A stretch of DNA of 64,000 nucleotides from Trichothermofontia sichuanensis B231 (GCF_026240635.1 NZ_CP110848.1:2995741-3059740); one strand, 5' to 3'. Positions 45,532 to 54,710 are shown, counted from the stretch's first letter. Notes: generated from the sequence alone by a model not told the origin. Numbers and translations: made by a program.

Positions 45532-45999
45532 TCAGTCCCCCTCAGCTTCAATTAACTGCACAAGACGAATCCGATCGCGGGGGATGGCCAGGGTACGACC
45601 TCGCTGATTCAGATAAACCGCTGTTTCATCGCGTCGGATCAAGCGCCCCTGCCAGTGGCTGCGGCCTTCATGGGCGGGATCAACCACAATTTGGATGGGG
45701 AACCCGCGAAAGGACGTAAAGTCGCGATCGCTGCTCAGGATATCGGAGAGACCAGGACTAGAGATTTCGAGCACGTAGGGTTCTGCGATCACATTTTCAG
45801 CATCAAGACTAGCTTCTAGGGCACGGCTCATGGCCTCACAATCATCCAACCCGGTGTCCCCCTGGACATTGCGCACATCAACCCGCAGCACCGGGGGAGT
45901 TTGGTTGGTCTGGAAGACCGCCCCAACCACTTCCAAGCCCAAGCGCTGCGCGATCGGCGCTGCAAGGGTCAGAATTTGAGGAATCAGGGGATGGGTCAT
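45532..45999 (-). CDS. rimP: Ribosome maturation factor RimP
   Basis: This 155-residue protein begins with MTHPLIPQILTLAAPIAQRLG. It shows LRVDVRNVQGDTGLDDCEAM, YVLEISSPGLSDIL and FRGFPIQIVVDP, the RimP N- and C-domain motifs for 30S assembly. A 15-residue upstream extension exists in frame but lacks conservation. First gene of the operon; nusA begins 243 bp downstream, more than usual. Confidence 0.93.
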   Translation of the reverse strand: MTHPLIPQILTLAAPIAQRLGLEVVGAVFQTNQTPPVLRVDVRNVQGDTGLDDCEAMSRALEASLDAENVIAEPYVLEISSPGLSDILSSDRDFTSFRGFPIQIVVDPAHEGRSHWQGRLIRRDETAVYLNQRGRTLAIPRDRIRLVQLIEAEGD

Positions 46000-46079
46000 A
46001 ACGTCACGACTTCGGGACAGGCAATTGGTTGGGCGAGCAATCAATTTAGGCCATCAATTCAAGCAATCGATCAGGCAAT

Positions 46080-46100
46080 AAAAAAGTGGGTTGCACCCAC
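46080..46100 (-). terminator. Rho-independent terminator of the alpha/beta hydrolase gene
   Basis: On the minus strand GTGGGTGCAACCCAC is followed by TTTTTT. It separates the hydrolase transcript from the rimP operon. Confidence 0.75.
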
Positions 46101-46292
46101 TCCTCATGAAAATCTATTCCCATGAAGCGAACCAGACAGCCCGTAAGCCGCCTGCTTCTGCTTCCAGTGTAGCCGATTAATGCCAAAAAGGGGAAATCCC
46201 CTAACCCGCGTGGTTGACTGACCCAGCTTTTCCCCTCACCTGAGGCGAGAGAAGGGCCGTTCGAGTTTTGGCCGTCAATCAGCCTGACCGGT

Positions 46293-47204
46293 TCAGATTG
46301 CCTTGATCCAATCCCGCAGGTATTGGTTCACTTGATCGGGAAGTTCATCATGGGGGCAGTGCCCTGCCGGCAGGAAATGCTCCTGAAGGTTCTCAAGGTG
46401 GGGATAGTGCTGACGAAATTGGGCACTCCGCTTGTTAACATCCATCCAGGGATCCCCTTCCCCCCATAGCAGCAGCAGGGGATGCCGAAGATCGCGCAGC
46501 AGTGTATCTACCCATTCACCTTGCGGGGTGCGGAAGATTGAGGCAAAAACCTGGGCAGCTCCCGGATCGCAGGCGGGCCGATAAATGTCTTCTACCAATT
46601 GATCGGTGACGGCACTTTGATCCAGGTACACCTTTTGCAGGGTTTTGCGGATCGTCGATCGCCGTCGGGTGTACTGGAAGATTAAATAGCTAACCCAATC
46701 TTGCTGGAAGAGCGTCTGCAAGGTTCGGCGGCGCAGCGTTTGCCAAAGGCTAGGGGGTTGGGTGGGTTCACTGTCGCTAAAGGGACCCGCACTATTGAGC
46801 AAAACCAGGCCACAGGCACTATTGGGTCGTTGGGCCGCCACACACAGGGACGCATAGCCCCCCAGGGAATTGCCGACTAAGACAACCGGCTGTCGGATCA
46901 CATCGGTGATAAAGTCGTGCAGTTGGTCACGCCACAGGTCACCGCTGTATTCCCAGTTGGGTTTGGCCGATCGCCCAAAGCCGAGAAGATCGATGGCCCA
47001 AATCGCAAACTCGTCCTGTAGCCCGGCGATCGTTTTGCGCCAATGATCCGTTGAGGCGCCAAAGCCGTGGACCAGCAGCAAGGGAGGGTATTGGGATCGG
47101 CTAGGACCTGCCTGGACATAGTAGATCAATTGGTCGCGCCAGGTGCAATAATTCCCGATCGCCGTCTCGGCACAGAGTTGCGTCATGACCCAAACCCACA
47201 GCAT
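46293..47204 (-). CDS. Alpha/beta-fold hydrolase
   Basis: This 303-residue serine hydrolase has LLLVHGFGASTDHWRKTI (oxyanion region), the nucleophile elbow VGNSLGGYASL, Asp in LLLWGEGDPWMDVN and His in PAGHCPHDELPDQ. It is similar in size and motif to cyanobacterial and chloroplast hydrolases of the pheophytinase-like group, but substrate cannot be inferred. It is preceded by a shared divergent gap with the GT28-like gene and followed by a terminator. Confidence 0.88.
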   Translation of the reverse strand: MLWVWVMTQLCAETAIGNYCTWRDQLIYYVQAGPSRSQYPPLLLVHGFGASTDHWRKTIAGLQDEFAIWAIDLLGFGRSAKPNWEYSGDLWRDQLHDFITDVIRQPVVLVGNSLGGYASLCVAAQRPNSACGLVLLNSAGPFSDSEPTQPPSLWQTLRRRTLQTLFQQDWVSYLIFQYTRRRSTIRKTLQKVYLDQSAVTDQLVEDIYRPACDPGAAQVFASIFRTPQGEWVDTLLRDLRHPLLLLWGEGDPWMDVNKRSAQFRQHYPHLENLQEHFLPAGHCPHDELPDQVNQYLRDWIKAI

Positions 47205-47260
47205 TAAGTAATGTTGAGAGATGTGTCTCTATTGTAAATAATTGTATGGGGAATTGCGGT

Positions 47261-48385
47261 ATGGTCAAGGCAAGGCCGACGTTGTATGTGGCGATTACTA
47301 ATCATGGGTTTGGTCATGTTACCCGCACGGCCTCGGTGGTTGCCGCGATTCAGGCGCGTTGCCCGGAGATTTTGCCGATCCTGGTGACTACAGCTCCCCG
47401 CTGGTTACTGGCGTCCTATTTGAGCGATCACTTTATCCATCGGCCCCGCAGTTTTGATGTCGGTGTGGTGCAGTCAGACAGTTTAAATATGGATAAGGCG
47501 GCAACGCTGGCGAAGTTGAGGGAGATTCGTGCCCGGGAAGCGGCGATCGTGGCGGCGGAAGCGGGTTTTATTGAGCAGAACCGGGTGGGGTTAGTCCTGG
47601 CTGATATTCCCCCGCTGGCGGCGCGGATCGCCCGGACAGCCGGGGTTCCTGCTTGGATGCTGAGTAATTTTGGCTGGGATTTTATCTACCGGGATTGGGG
47701 CGGCGCGTTTAGTGCGATCGCGGATTGGATCAGTGGCTGTTATCAGCAGTGCGATCAGTTGTTTCGCTTACCCTTTCACGAACCGATGGCGGTCTTTCCT
47801 CGGATCACTGACGTGGGCCTGACCGGGGGAACACCTCGGTATGATCTAGACTTCCTACGGCAATTGTTGGGCTTAACCACTCCCCCTGAGCGAACCGTGT
47901 TACTGACTTTTGGGGGGTTAGGTCTACAACAAATTCCCTATGCTGGATTGGCGGCGTTTGCCGACTGGCAATTTTTGACTTTTGATACCCAAGCGCCCGA
48001 CCTGCCCAATTTGATTGCTGTGCGTGGGCCTGCGATCCGGGCGCGGGCGGGCGACTTTGATCTCAAGCGTTTACGTCCCGTGGACCTGATGCCTCTCTGT
48101 GGTCGGGTGGTCTCGAAGCCAGGATTCAGTACCTTTGCCGAAGCCTGTCGGTTGTCGATCCCGATCGTCACTCTCACCCGGGATGATTTTGCCGAAGCGG
48201 CGATTCTGATCAATGGCATTCAGGATTACGCCTACCATCAAGTCTTGACACCAGATACCTTTAACCAGGGCACCTGGGCCTTCCTGCATGAGCCACCGCA
48301 TCCGCCGCGCCGAGGGGCGGACATGATCGCTAGGGATGGTACAGACACGATCGCCCAGGCCGTAGTCGAGGCCCTATTAGCCTAG
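47261..48385 (+). CDS. GT28/GT1-like glycosyltransferase
   Basis: This 374-residue protein begins with RPTLYVAITNHGFGHVTRTASVV, a Gly-rich loop like that of MurG and related GT-B folds. The C-terminal half has VLLTFGGLGLQ, VVSKPGFSTFAEACRLSIP and the Asp-containing TRDDFAEAAI donor loop. It resembles the N-terminal half of plant L-arabinokinase and bacterial MurG-like proteins. ATG 47261 has GGGGA 10 nt upstream; ATG 47246 is the alternative. It is divergent from the hydrolase gene by under 60 bp. The acceptor is unknown. Confidence 0.78.
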   Translation: MVKARPTLYVAITNHGFGHVTRTASVVAAIQARCPEILPILVTTAPRWLLASYLSDHFIHRPRSFDVGVVQSDSLNMDKAATLAKLREIRAREAAIVAAEAGFIEQNRVGLVLADIPPLAARIARTAGVPAWMLSNFGWDFIYRDWGGAFSAIADWISGCYQQCDQLFRLPFHEPMAVFPRITDVGLTGGTPRYDLDFLRQLLGLTTPPERTVLLTFGGLGLQQIPYAGLAAFADWQFLTFDTQAPDLPNLIAVRGPAIRARAGDFDLKRLRPVDLMPLCGRVVSKPGFSTFAEACRLSIPIVTLTRDDFAEAAILINGIQDYAYHQVLTPDTFNQGTWAFLHEPPHPPRRGADMIARDGTDTIAQAVVEALLA

Positions 48386-48515
48386 TCTGCGATCGTGCTG
48401 TCAGCAGCAATCGTCTTTGCAACAGGCCAGACGTTGACGCCATGTCCCGGCTCATCTGTGGGCTAACGAATGGATGAGGTAAACTCCAGCTAGCTGACCC
48501 AAACTCTGTTTTTTT

Positions 48516-48627
48516 GGCTCTCCTGAGTTTATGGTGGGGGCGCGTAGCGCCCTCACCATAAACTCAGGGTTTCCGAGCGTTTATTTGGAGTTGCTGATAC
48601 TGTTTACCCTAAAATCCCAGAAGAGTC
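48516..48627. mobile_element. 112-bp MITE, copy 3
   Basis: GGCTCTCCTGAG at the left, hairpin GAGTTTATGGTGGGGGCGCG / CGCCCTCACCATAAACTC, and the right end AAAATCCCAGAAGAGTC. The length is the same 112 bp as the other two copies. The flanks are T-rich (GTTTTTTT / AGTTTTTT), so the target duplication is not clean. It lies in the gap 48386-48994, which otherwise holds two weak overlapping short frames (48690-48818, 48715-48915) that I do not trust. Confidence 0.82.
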
Positions 48628-48994
48628 AGTTTTTTAGGGTGCAGAAATCGATACAATTGGGGTAATCAAGTTTTAAGTCAACGGTAAGCATGGGCAAATT
48701 GACTTCGACACAAGGTGACACCCTACCTGCTGCCAATTTGGAAAAGGGCTTGTGGATCCTTAGCAACTTTCTTAACCTTGGTAGCTCTGGTTGTGTTCTG
48801 GTTACAGTCAATTGCTAATGAGCGCGATCAAACTTGCTCCTGCCAGTTATTGGGAGCATTCCAGTTGGGTCATCGGCTGCCCTCAGCCCCTAAGCGCTTC
48901 CCCCAGCCCCCCTAGCCCCCCGTTTGGGGGGGGATGGGGCGATTGAGGGTGAGGGTAGTGCAAGGGGAATGTACCCAAGCTATCCATTATCAAT

Positions 48995-49046
48995 GGTATT
49001 CAATCAAAGTATTCGATCAAGGCATTCAATCAAGGTATTCAATGGA
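48995..49046 (+). repeat. Four 13-bp tandem repeats containing the start codon of the next gene
   Basis: GGTATTCAATCAA, AGTATTCGATCAA, GGCATTCAATCAA and GGTATTCAATGGA follow each other without gap. The last unit carries the ATG at 49042. Nothing resembling a ribosome-binding site intervenes. Copy-number change would shift the leader but not the coding frame. Confidence 0.75.
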
Positions 49047-49752
49047 ACTCCAAAGAGAATTTTTCCCCCGCGTTCGCAAAACTGTGATGCCGCGTCCCTA
49101 TTTCGCGGAAGTTCCGGATGTGTTAGGCCAAAGTGGTACGGCCTGGGCCGTTGATGCGGCTATCTATGGTGATAATTGGTATCTCGATCGCTGGCAAGGT
49201 TTGATCGAGATTTATGGGGCAGGTGCGGCCATCAGCTTCTTTTCCCTGTTACCCCGGAAGAATAAATACGAGGCTGAGGGACTCTACCTGCGGTTGAAGT
49301 TGGCTTATCGCACGACGGCCAATGCTAATGTCAATATTCGGACTTTTTCGGGTCGCCATGTGACTCTCCCTAACAGTGTTGAGGGAGCTATTTTTGACGA
49401 TCCGGAAACCTACTGGTGGGTAACGGACGATCTAACTCTGAATATCAACTCGATCTATACGGATGAAAAACTCTGGATTCAGCGGGTGGATTGGGAATGG
49501 GTCAGCAAAGAAGTTATTTATGAAGATGAAGTTGGCATTCAAGATCCGTTCCTTACCCGTACCCTCTCTGAGGTAGAAAAGCTCTATGCACCTAAGGCGA
49601 TTAATCCAGATTCGGTGAAACAGTTTTTGATTGACAAAATCCAGAAGGACGAGGGGTTCGCCAAGCGCTGTCTCGGCCTGCTGTGTCAGGATCAACTCAT
49701 GGGCAAAGATTTGGTACAAATGTTTACAGATGGAGGGTTAACGCTCTCGTGA
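49042..49752 (+). CDS. Protein of unknown function, convergent with phoU
   Basis: This 236-residue soluble protein has no signal peptide or membrane segment. It has an Arg- and Tyr-rich beta-like centre (YDRWQGLIEIYGAGAA-like, LRLKLAYRTTANANVNIR) and an acidic C-terminal half (YEDEVGIQDPFLTRTLSEVEKLY). I do not recognise it. The stop codon is one base from the phoU stop on the other strand. A frame continues upstream of the ATG through the tandem repeats but is low complexity, so ATG 49042 is used. Confidence 0.65.
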   Translation: MELQREFFPRVRKTVMPRPYFAEVPDVLGQSGTAWAVDAAIYGDNWYLDRWQGLIEIYGAGAAISFFSLLPRKNKYEAEGLYLRLKLAYRTTANANVNIRTFSGRHVTLPNSVEGAIFDDPETYWWVTDDLTLNINSIYTDEKLWIQRVDWEWVSKEVIYEDEVGIQDPFLTRTLSEVEKLYAPKAINPDSVKQFLIDKIQKDEGFAKRCLGLLCQDQLMGKDLVQMFTDGGLTLS

Positions 49753-49753
49753 C

Positions 49754-50422
49754 TTATCCCCGTTGGCCCGTCACAATGTAGGCGACGCGACCGCCAATAT
49801 TCGTGGCATGATCGGCCATACGCTCCAGATACCGAATGGTTAACACTAGCAGCACGATCGGCTCAATCGCACCAGGCACATCGTGTTGCAAGGCCAGTAA
49901 CTGGTAGAGGCGATCGTAGTCGTCATCGACGGTGTCATCCCTGGCTTTCATCTCGATACCTGACTGGGCGTCTAAATCCGACAAGGCTGCCAAACTCATG
50001 GCCAACATTGCCCGACAGCGATCGAGCATAATTTGCACCTGGGGCAGGCAATGGTGGGGGGGATAAGGAAAAAGCTTCACTGCAACTTCGCCTAAATCCT
50101 TGGCATAGTCTCCAATACGCTCCAGGTCGCGGACCAGTTGCATAATGGCACTCACTAGGCGCAAATCCTGGGTGACGGGTGCCTGAAGGGCCATAATACT
50201 GACGCAATCCAGTTCGATCTGGCGATAAAACTGATCGATTTTTTTGTCCTGGCGGGCGATCGCGTCGGCGGCGGCTAAATCCCGTTCAAACAGGGCCTGA
50301 CGGGCTAGCCAACAGGATTTCTCAACTAATGCCCCCATCCGCAGGACATCCTGTTGAAGTCGCCGCAGTTGACGATCGAAATGGGGACGGCTGCGTCGTT
50401 GCTCCTCGGAGTCTGTGTTCAC
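49754..50422 (-). CDS. phoU: Phosphate signalling complex protein PhoU
   Basis: This 222-residue protein consists of two three-helix bundles. The PhoU-type metal-binding pattern shows as LVRDLERIGDYAKDLGEVAV and VLTIRYLERMADHATNIGG. PhoU links the Pst transporter to the sensor kinase and keeps the Pho regulon off in phosphate-replete cells. It is far from pstS (28.7 kb) in this window and not in an operon. Start ATG at 50422. Confidence 0.94.
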   Translation of the reverse strand: MNTDSEEQRRSRPHFDRQLRRLQQDVLRMGALVEKSCWLARQALFERDLAAADAIARQDKKIDQFYRQIELDCVSIMALQAPVTQDLRLVSAIMQLVRDLERIGDYAKDLGEVAVKLFPYPPHHCLPQVQIMLDRCRAMLAMSLAALSDLDAQSGIEMKARDDTVDDDYDRLYQLLALQHDVPGAIEPIVLLVLTIRYLERMADHATNIGGRVAYIVTGQRG

Positions 50423-50889
50423 GCGCAGTCTTTACCATAATTAAGCCTAGGGAATGCAGACCGACAGCAGCAGCCTGTACTGTTTAGTATAACGACCTCT
50501 ACCCATCGGTGCAGGGTGTGGGCAGTACGATTCAGCGATCCTACACCCATAACGCGTGTACTCCTAGTAATACCTAGGCAACGGCGATCGCCCGAGCGTG
50601 CTGCACAGCTCTAGCTCTCTTGTATCAGCTCCATCCATATAGCTTCACCTGAAGTTTGTCAGTTAGGCGTTGTAATCGCAACCGTTACAGCCCTGCTTTA
50701 TCGGCGACACTGGGCCTACCATCGCTTAGTGACTAACCTAACTTGTATGCCAGCCAACTTCGTAGCCGAATCGCTTGCCCCCAATCCACGCGCGCTTCTA
50801 CCGCGATCGCTACTTGGACAGTAGTTTCACGGCTCTTCTGAGTTGATAGTGGGGGTGTGTAGCACCCCCAGCATATAGCCTTTCCCGAT
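50423..50889. other. Gene-free stretch with a degenerate MITE half
   Basis: Nothing coding is visible. 50831-50878 (GGCTCTTCTGAGTTGATAGT, then GGGGGTGTGTAGCACCCCC) is a degraded copy of the hairpin half of the 112-bp MITE. The left edge of the IS630 element follows. Confidence 0.6.
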
Positions 50890-50892
50890 CTA

Positions 50893-51900
50893 TTGGGGTA
50901 CGATATAGTCAAAGTACCCTAGCTGACAAGGAGCTACAGATGAAGGCATATCCACTGGCGTTTCGCCAGAAGATCTTGGCGGTCTATGAATCGGAACCCA
51001 TCTCCCAACGACAACTCGCTCAACGTTTCCGAGTCGCTAAAAGCTTTGTGCAGAAACTCCTCAAACAGCAGCGGGAAACCGGATCGATCGCCCCGAAAGT
51101 GCGCACCCAACAAACGCCCACCAAGCTGAATAGTGAGCAGTTAGCGATCCTTGCACGTCTAGTGGCGGATAACAACGACGCCACGCTGGAAGAACTCCGC
51201 CAGTTATTGGCAGACGCAACTGGGGTTACAGTGAGCAAATCCACCATTGATCGAATGCTCAAGAAGCTCAATATCACGTTCAAAAAAAAACATTCCATGC
51301 GGAGGAGCAAGCCAGTGAACAGGTCCAGGAAAAACGGGTAAAATTCTGACAAATCAGCCAAGAGATTTTGGCCAAAGACCTGATTTTCATTGATGAAACT
51401 GGGATTAACCTAGCGTTAACGCGCTTATGTGCCCGCGCACCCAAAGGTAAACGAGCGCTGGGTAAGCATCCCCAGAAACGGGGCAAGAATGTTGCGGTTA
51501 TTGGAGCGATTGGTCTCCAGGGAGTGCTCGCGTATGTGGCCGTGATGGGGAGTGTGGATAAACTCACATTTGAAGCGTTCATTGCCTGTAAATTAGTATC
51601 GAAACTATGGGTAGGTGCTTATGTAATTATGGACAATGCTGCGATTCATTTTAGTGAGGAGGTAAGGCGGCTGATTACAGAGGCAGGTGCACAATTAAGG
51701 TGTACAATTAATTTATTTGCCACCCTATTCACCTGATTTTTCGCCGATTGAGAATTTTTGGTCGAAGGTGAAATCAATTTTGCGGGTGTTACAAGCCCGG
51801 TTGTATCCAGAGCTGGCGGTAGCGCTTGCCACAGCTTTTCAGCGAGTTTCTCAGAAGGATATTGAGCACGGGTATACTCATTGCTGTCATTGTACCTCAA
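50893..51900. mobile_element. IS630-family insertion sequence, 1008 bp, with TA target duplication
   Basis: The left end TTGGGGTACGATATAG and the complement of the right end, TTGAGGTACAATGACA, match at 11 of the first 13 positions. Both sides are flanked by TA (50891-50892 and 51901-51902), as expected for IS630/Tc1 elements. The ends look complete, but the transposase is broken, so it is immobile unless helped in trans. Confidence 0.88.
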
Positions 51901-51908
51901 TAGACTAG
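50940..51908 (+). pseudogene. IS630 transposase, broken in three places
   Basis: The N-terminal helix-turn-helix (SQRQLAQRFRVAKSFVQKLL) is in frame 1 up to an A9 run at 51282-51290. After that the sequence continues in the -1 frame (EEQASEQVQEKRVKF). An in-frame TGA at 51347 interrupts it before DLIFIDETGINLAL and YVIMDNAAIHFSEE. A 13-bp imperfect tandem duplication (51687-51699 and 51700-51712) then shifts the frame back. The last part PPYSPDFSPIENFW is in frame 1 again. All three DDE acidic residues survive in the pieces. The A9 could be a programmed slippage site, as in some IS630 members, but the TGA and the duplication cannot be repaired that way. Confidence 0.86.
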
Positions 51909-52022
51909 GAAATTTTATATATCTCACGATCGTGTAAACACTCTAAATATTTCAAATATGTGGATACGCTCTATCTGAACATTGCTAATAATCAATTAAT
52001 CGCGTTCACGAGTAGAAATATC

Positions 52023-52925
52023 ATGAGTGTTATTTACGACCTGGAGCATATCACCACTTATCAATATCGCAAACCCGTCACCTTTGGTGAACATCGGGCG
52101 ATTTTCCTCCCCAGTGGTGGCGTTGGTGGGCGCATCTTCAGCTATGCGTTGGAAACCAATATCCCCTCAGAGGTACGCTGGATGATGGATACTTTATCCA
52201 ACAATGTGGCGCTGATTAAATTTAGTGAAGCAGCCTCGGAACTGCGGGTTACCTATCGGGTGCGGGGAGAGCATTTCGGGTGGCGTCCGATCACTGACTT
52301 CCCGCTTGATCCACGGGCAGAAGCAGTGCCCGTGCAATATACCCCAGATGAATGGTTAGATTTATCAGCGTTTATGCGCCCCCATGCGGCTGATCCGGAT
52401 GGCAGTGTGGCCGCGTGGGCCAAAGCGTTTGTGGCGGGGGATCAGGATACAACTCTCGACGTATTACAGCGCATGATGGATACCATTGGGAGTACCTTAA
52501 CGTACCAGGCACGGGAAGCGGAAGGAACCCAATCGCCAGGGGAAACACTCCGTTTGGGCAGTGGTACCTGTCGAGACTATGCCTGGTTAATGATCGAGGC
52601 GTTGCGACGGTTGGGGTTCGCTTGTCGCTTTGTGAGTGGTTATCTCTATGATGAAGCACTAGATGGAGGTGAAGTGGGGATGGTGGGGTCGGGTGCAACC
52701 CATGCCTGGTTACAAGTTTATTTACCGGGGGCAGGTTGGCGGGCCTATGATCCGACCAATCGCTTAACCGGCGGCTACGATTTAGTCCGCGTGGCGATCG
52801 CACGGCATCCAGGGCAGGTTCTTCCCCTGTCAGGGTCCTGGTTCGGTGAGCCACAGGATTATTTGGGGATGGAAGTATCGGTGTCGCTGCGGAAACTGGC
52901 GACACTGCCTGAATTTGAAGATTAG
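52023..52925 (+). CDS. Transglutaminase-like cysteine protease
   Basis: This 300-residue protein has the N-terminal beta-sandwich IYDLEHITTYQYRKPVTFGEH and the catalytic Cys in LRLGSGTCRDYAWLMIEAL. His is in GSGATHAWLQVYLPGAGW and Asp in AYDPTNRL. It is soluble, without signal peptide. Bacterial members of this type act as peptidases or amidases rather than cross-linking enzymes. Upstream lies the IS element at 120 bp, so the promoter may have been affected by the insertion. Confidence 0.9.
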   Translation: MSVIYDLEHITTYQYRKPVTFGEHRAIFLPSGGVGGRIFSYALETNIPSEVRWMMDTLSNNVALIKFSEAASELRVTYRVRGEHFGWRPITDFPLDPRAEAVPVQYTPDEWLDLSAFMRPHAADPDGSVAAWAKAFVAGDQDTTLDVLQRMMDTIGSTLTYQAREAEGTQSPGETLRLGSGTCRDYAWLMIEALRRLGFACRFVSGYLYDEALDGGEVGMVGSGATHAWLQVYLPGAGWRAYDPTNRLTGGYDLVRVAIARHPGQVLPLSGSWFGEPQDYLGMEVSVSLRKLATLPEFED

Positions 52926-52969
52926 CAAAAGAGGATTAGCAAATTAGCAAAAAAGGAAGGAGATTAGGG

Positions 52970-53033
52970 AACTCAGGCAGTGGCTAGCCATTCAAACATC
53001 AAACTCAGGCAGTGGCTAGCCATTCAAACATCA
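52970..53033. repeat. 32-bp tandem duplication at the end of the DUF2949 gene
   Basis: AACTCAGGCAGTGGCTAGCC and the next 12 bases occur twice in direct succession with no mismatch. The gene's last codons (EWLATA) and stop lie within one unit, so the duplication supplied a second, unused copy of its 3' end. Probably very recent. Confidence 0.85.
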
Positions 53034-53211
53034 AATCGAGTTGTTCGAGCGACACTAGGCCATATCGCCAGAGGGTGACGGGTAAAAGATGCACATCGTT
53101 ATTGCAGTAGCGCAGGGCCATCTTGATGGCGGCGGCTGAAATAAGCAGTTCTTCTTGGAGAAACCGAAGGAACCGGGTATCCAACTTTTGGGCTGTTTTT
53201 GGGGTTGGCAT
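53005..53211 (-). CDS. DUF2949 family protein
   Basis: This 68-residue protein begins MPTPKTAQKLDTRFLRFLQEELL. It has ISAAAIKMALRYCNNDVHLLP and then VTLWRYGLVSLEQLDLMFEWL, the DUF2949 signature of cyanobacteria. Role unknown. The ATG at 53211 fits the family; a 30-residue upstream extension is unlikely. Its 3' end is duplicated in tandem. Confidence 0.82.
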   Translation of the reverse strand: MPTPKTAQKLDTRFLRFLQEELLISAAAIKMALRYCNNDVHLLPVTLWRYGLVSLEQLDLMFEWLATA

Positions 53212-53655
53212 GGGATTTACCTCAGGCAATGAACCGTGAGTGATGAGGTGAGGCAAGGACAGTGCGATTTTCATGTCCTGATCAGGAAAATCCCACCGCA
53301 ACTACCCCCGTTCGCACCGCGTCTCCACCGGAGAATCGCCCCCTAACCGAAACCGGCTGGGTATGCAGGTGCGATGGCGACTGACTAAACCCACGCATCC
53401 TAAACCCACAAGTGTTACCAGGCTTGTCGAGTATCGTTAAGCATGGGATGACTATGATGCATGGCAATACAGGGTAATACCTAGATGCCAGGTAGGACCG
53501 TAGGTTAGCATACTAGGCGATTGAGCTTGATAGTTTGTGATTAATCGAAATCTATTGACATAAGAACATACATAATTAGGAGTAAATGCTCTCCTCTTAC
53601 CCATCAGCCTAATGCCCCCTAGCCGCAACCCACATCAGACGAACGTAGAAGACGA
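53212..53655. other. Gene-free stretch between DUF2949 and the SDR gene
   Basis: The 444 bp hold no repeat family member and no convincing frame. AT-rich parts around 53530-53590 (TTAATCGAAATC, GACATAAGAACATAC) may be the SDR promoter. Confidence 0.4.
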
Positions 53656-54477
53656 ATGACGATGCGCTTTCAAGATCAAACGATCGTGATCACGGGGGCT
53701 TCGATGGGCATTGGCCGTGCCTTAGCGATCGCCCTGGCTGCCCGTGGAGCCAAGTTAGCCCTAGCCGCCCGCAGTGCTGAGGCGTTGGCGGAAACGGTTC
53801 AGTTGTGTGAAGCAGCCGGGGGAACCGCGATCGCCGTGCCGACAGATATCACCGAGCCAACGGCCTGTCAGGCCCTGATCCAGCAAACCATCCAGACCTT
53901 TGGTCAGCTTGACTGCCTTGTCAATAATGCAGCCCTGTCGATGATCGCCCCTTTTGAGCAGGTGCAAGACCTGTCAGCGTTTGAACAAGTGATGCGGGTG
54001 AATTACCTGGGGGCAGTGGCCTGCACCTATTACGCTTTACCCCATCTGAAGGCCAGTCAGGGATTAGTCGTGGCGATCTCCTCCCTGTGTGGAAAGACAG
54101 GTATCCCAACGCGATCGGCCTATGTGGCCAGTAAACACGCTCTGCAAGGTTTTTTTGATACCCTCCGTATCGAATTGCGGGGAACCGGGGTGGCAGTATT
54201 AGTGGTATCGCCCGGGTTTGTAGCTACGGGTATCCGGCAACGGGCACTGAATAGTCAGGGGCAGCCCTGGGGGGACAGCCCCCGTGATGAAAGCCGCAAT
54301 ACCCAATCGATCGCCGCCTGTGTGAGCCAGATTGTCCGTGGGATGGAGCGTCGCCAGCGGGAAGTCATCACGACGCCGAAAGGGCAACTCCTGACCTGGA
54401 TCAAACTGGTGGCTCCTGACTTGGTGGATTGGCTAGCGGTCCAGGCAACCCTGCCTCTCTCCCCCCGTCGATCGTAA
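53656..54477 (+). CDS. Short-chain dehydrogenase/reductase (SDR) family oxidoreductase
   Basis: This 273-residue Rossmann-fold enzyme has TGASMGIGRALAIALAARG (NAD(P) binding), LDCLVNNAAL, the catalytic SSLCGKTGIPTRSAYVASKHA (Ser, Tyr, Lys) and VVSPGFVATGI. Arg after the first strand (ALAARSAEAL) favours NADPH. Substrate unknown. It is a singleton bordered downstream by a family A repeat. Confidence 0.9.
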   Translation: MTMRFQDQTIVITGASMGIGRALAIALAARGAKLALAARSAEALAETVQLCEAAGGTAIAVPTDITEPTACQALIQQTIQTFGQLDCLVNNAALSMIAPFEQVQDLSAFEQVMRVNYLGAVACTYYALPHLKASQGLVVAISSLCGKTGIPTRSAYVASKHALQGFFDTLRIELRGTGVAVLVVSPGFVATGIRQRALNSQGQPWGDSPRDESRNTQSIAACVSQIVRGMERRQREVITTPKGQLLTWIKLVAPDLVDWLAVQATLPLSPRRS

Positions 54478-54480
54478 AGT

Positions 54481-54710
54481 ATAGTTTTACTTGACATAGC
54501 TAGGATGGGGGCATCCTCCTAGGGCGACCCTCACCCCCAATTCCTCTCCCAGAGCGGGAGAAAGACTTGAACATCCGGCTCCCCTTCGCCCCATCCCCCG
54601 CAAACGGGGGGCTAGGGGGGCCGGGAGAAGGGGTTGGAGGATGCGGGCTACCGGTAGGCTCAAGATCCCAACCTTAACGGCGTACTGAGTAAATTAGGTA
54701 TAAGGCTGTA
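54481..54710. repeat. Intergenic repeat, family A, copy 4 (inverted, composite)
   Basis: The right end is AAATTAGGTATAAGGCTGTA, the complement of the left end of copies 2 and 3. The left part TATAGTTTTACTTG matches the inner right part, so the outer right end is missing. The interior contains CCCTCACCCCCAATTCC and an additional CAAACGGGGGGCTAGGGGGG insertion. Confidence 0.6.

Noticed and set aside
48690-48915. Two overlapping short frames (42 and 66 codons)
   Set aside because: They compete for the same DNA in different frames. The longer has one hydrophobic stretch but ends in repeat-like CCCCCAGCCCCCC sequence. Neither can be preferred.
50831-51900. Idea that the IS630 element mobilises the 112-bp MITE
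   Set aside because: The IS630 ends are TTGGGGTAC with TA duplications, while the MITE ends are GGCTCTTCTGAG with 8-bp duplications. The degraded MITE half lies outside the IS.
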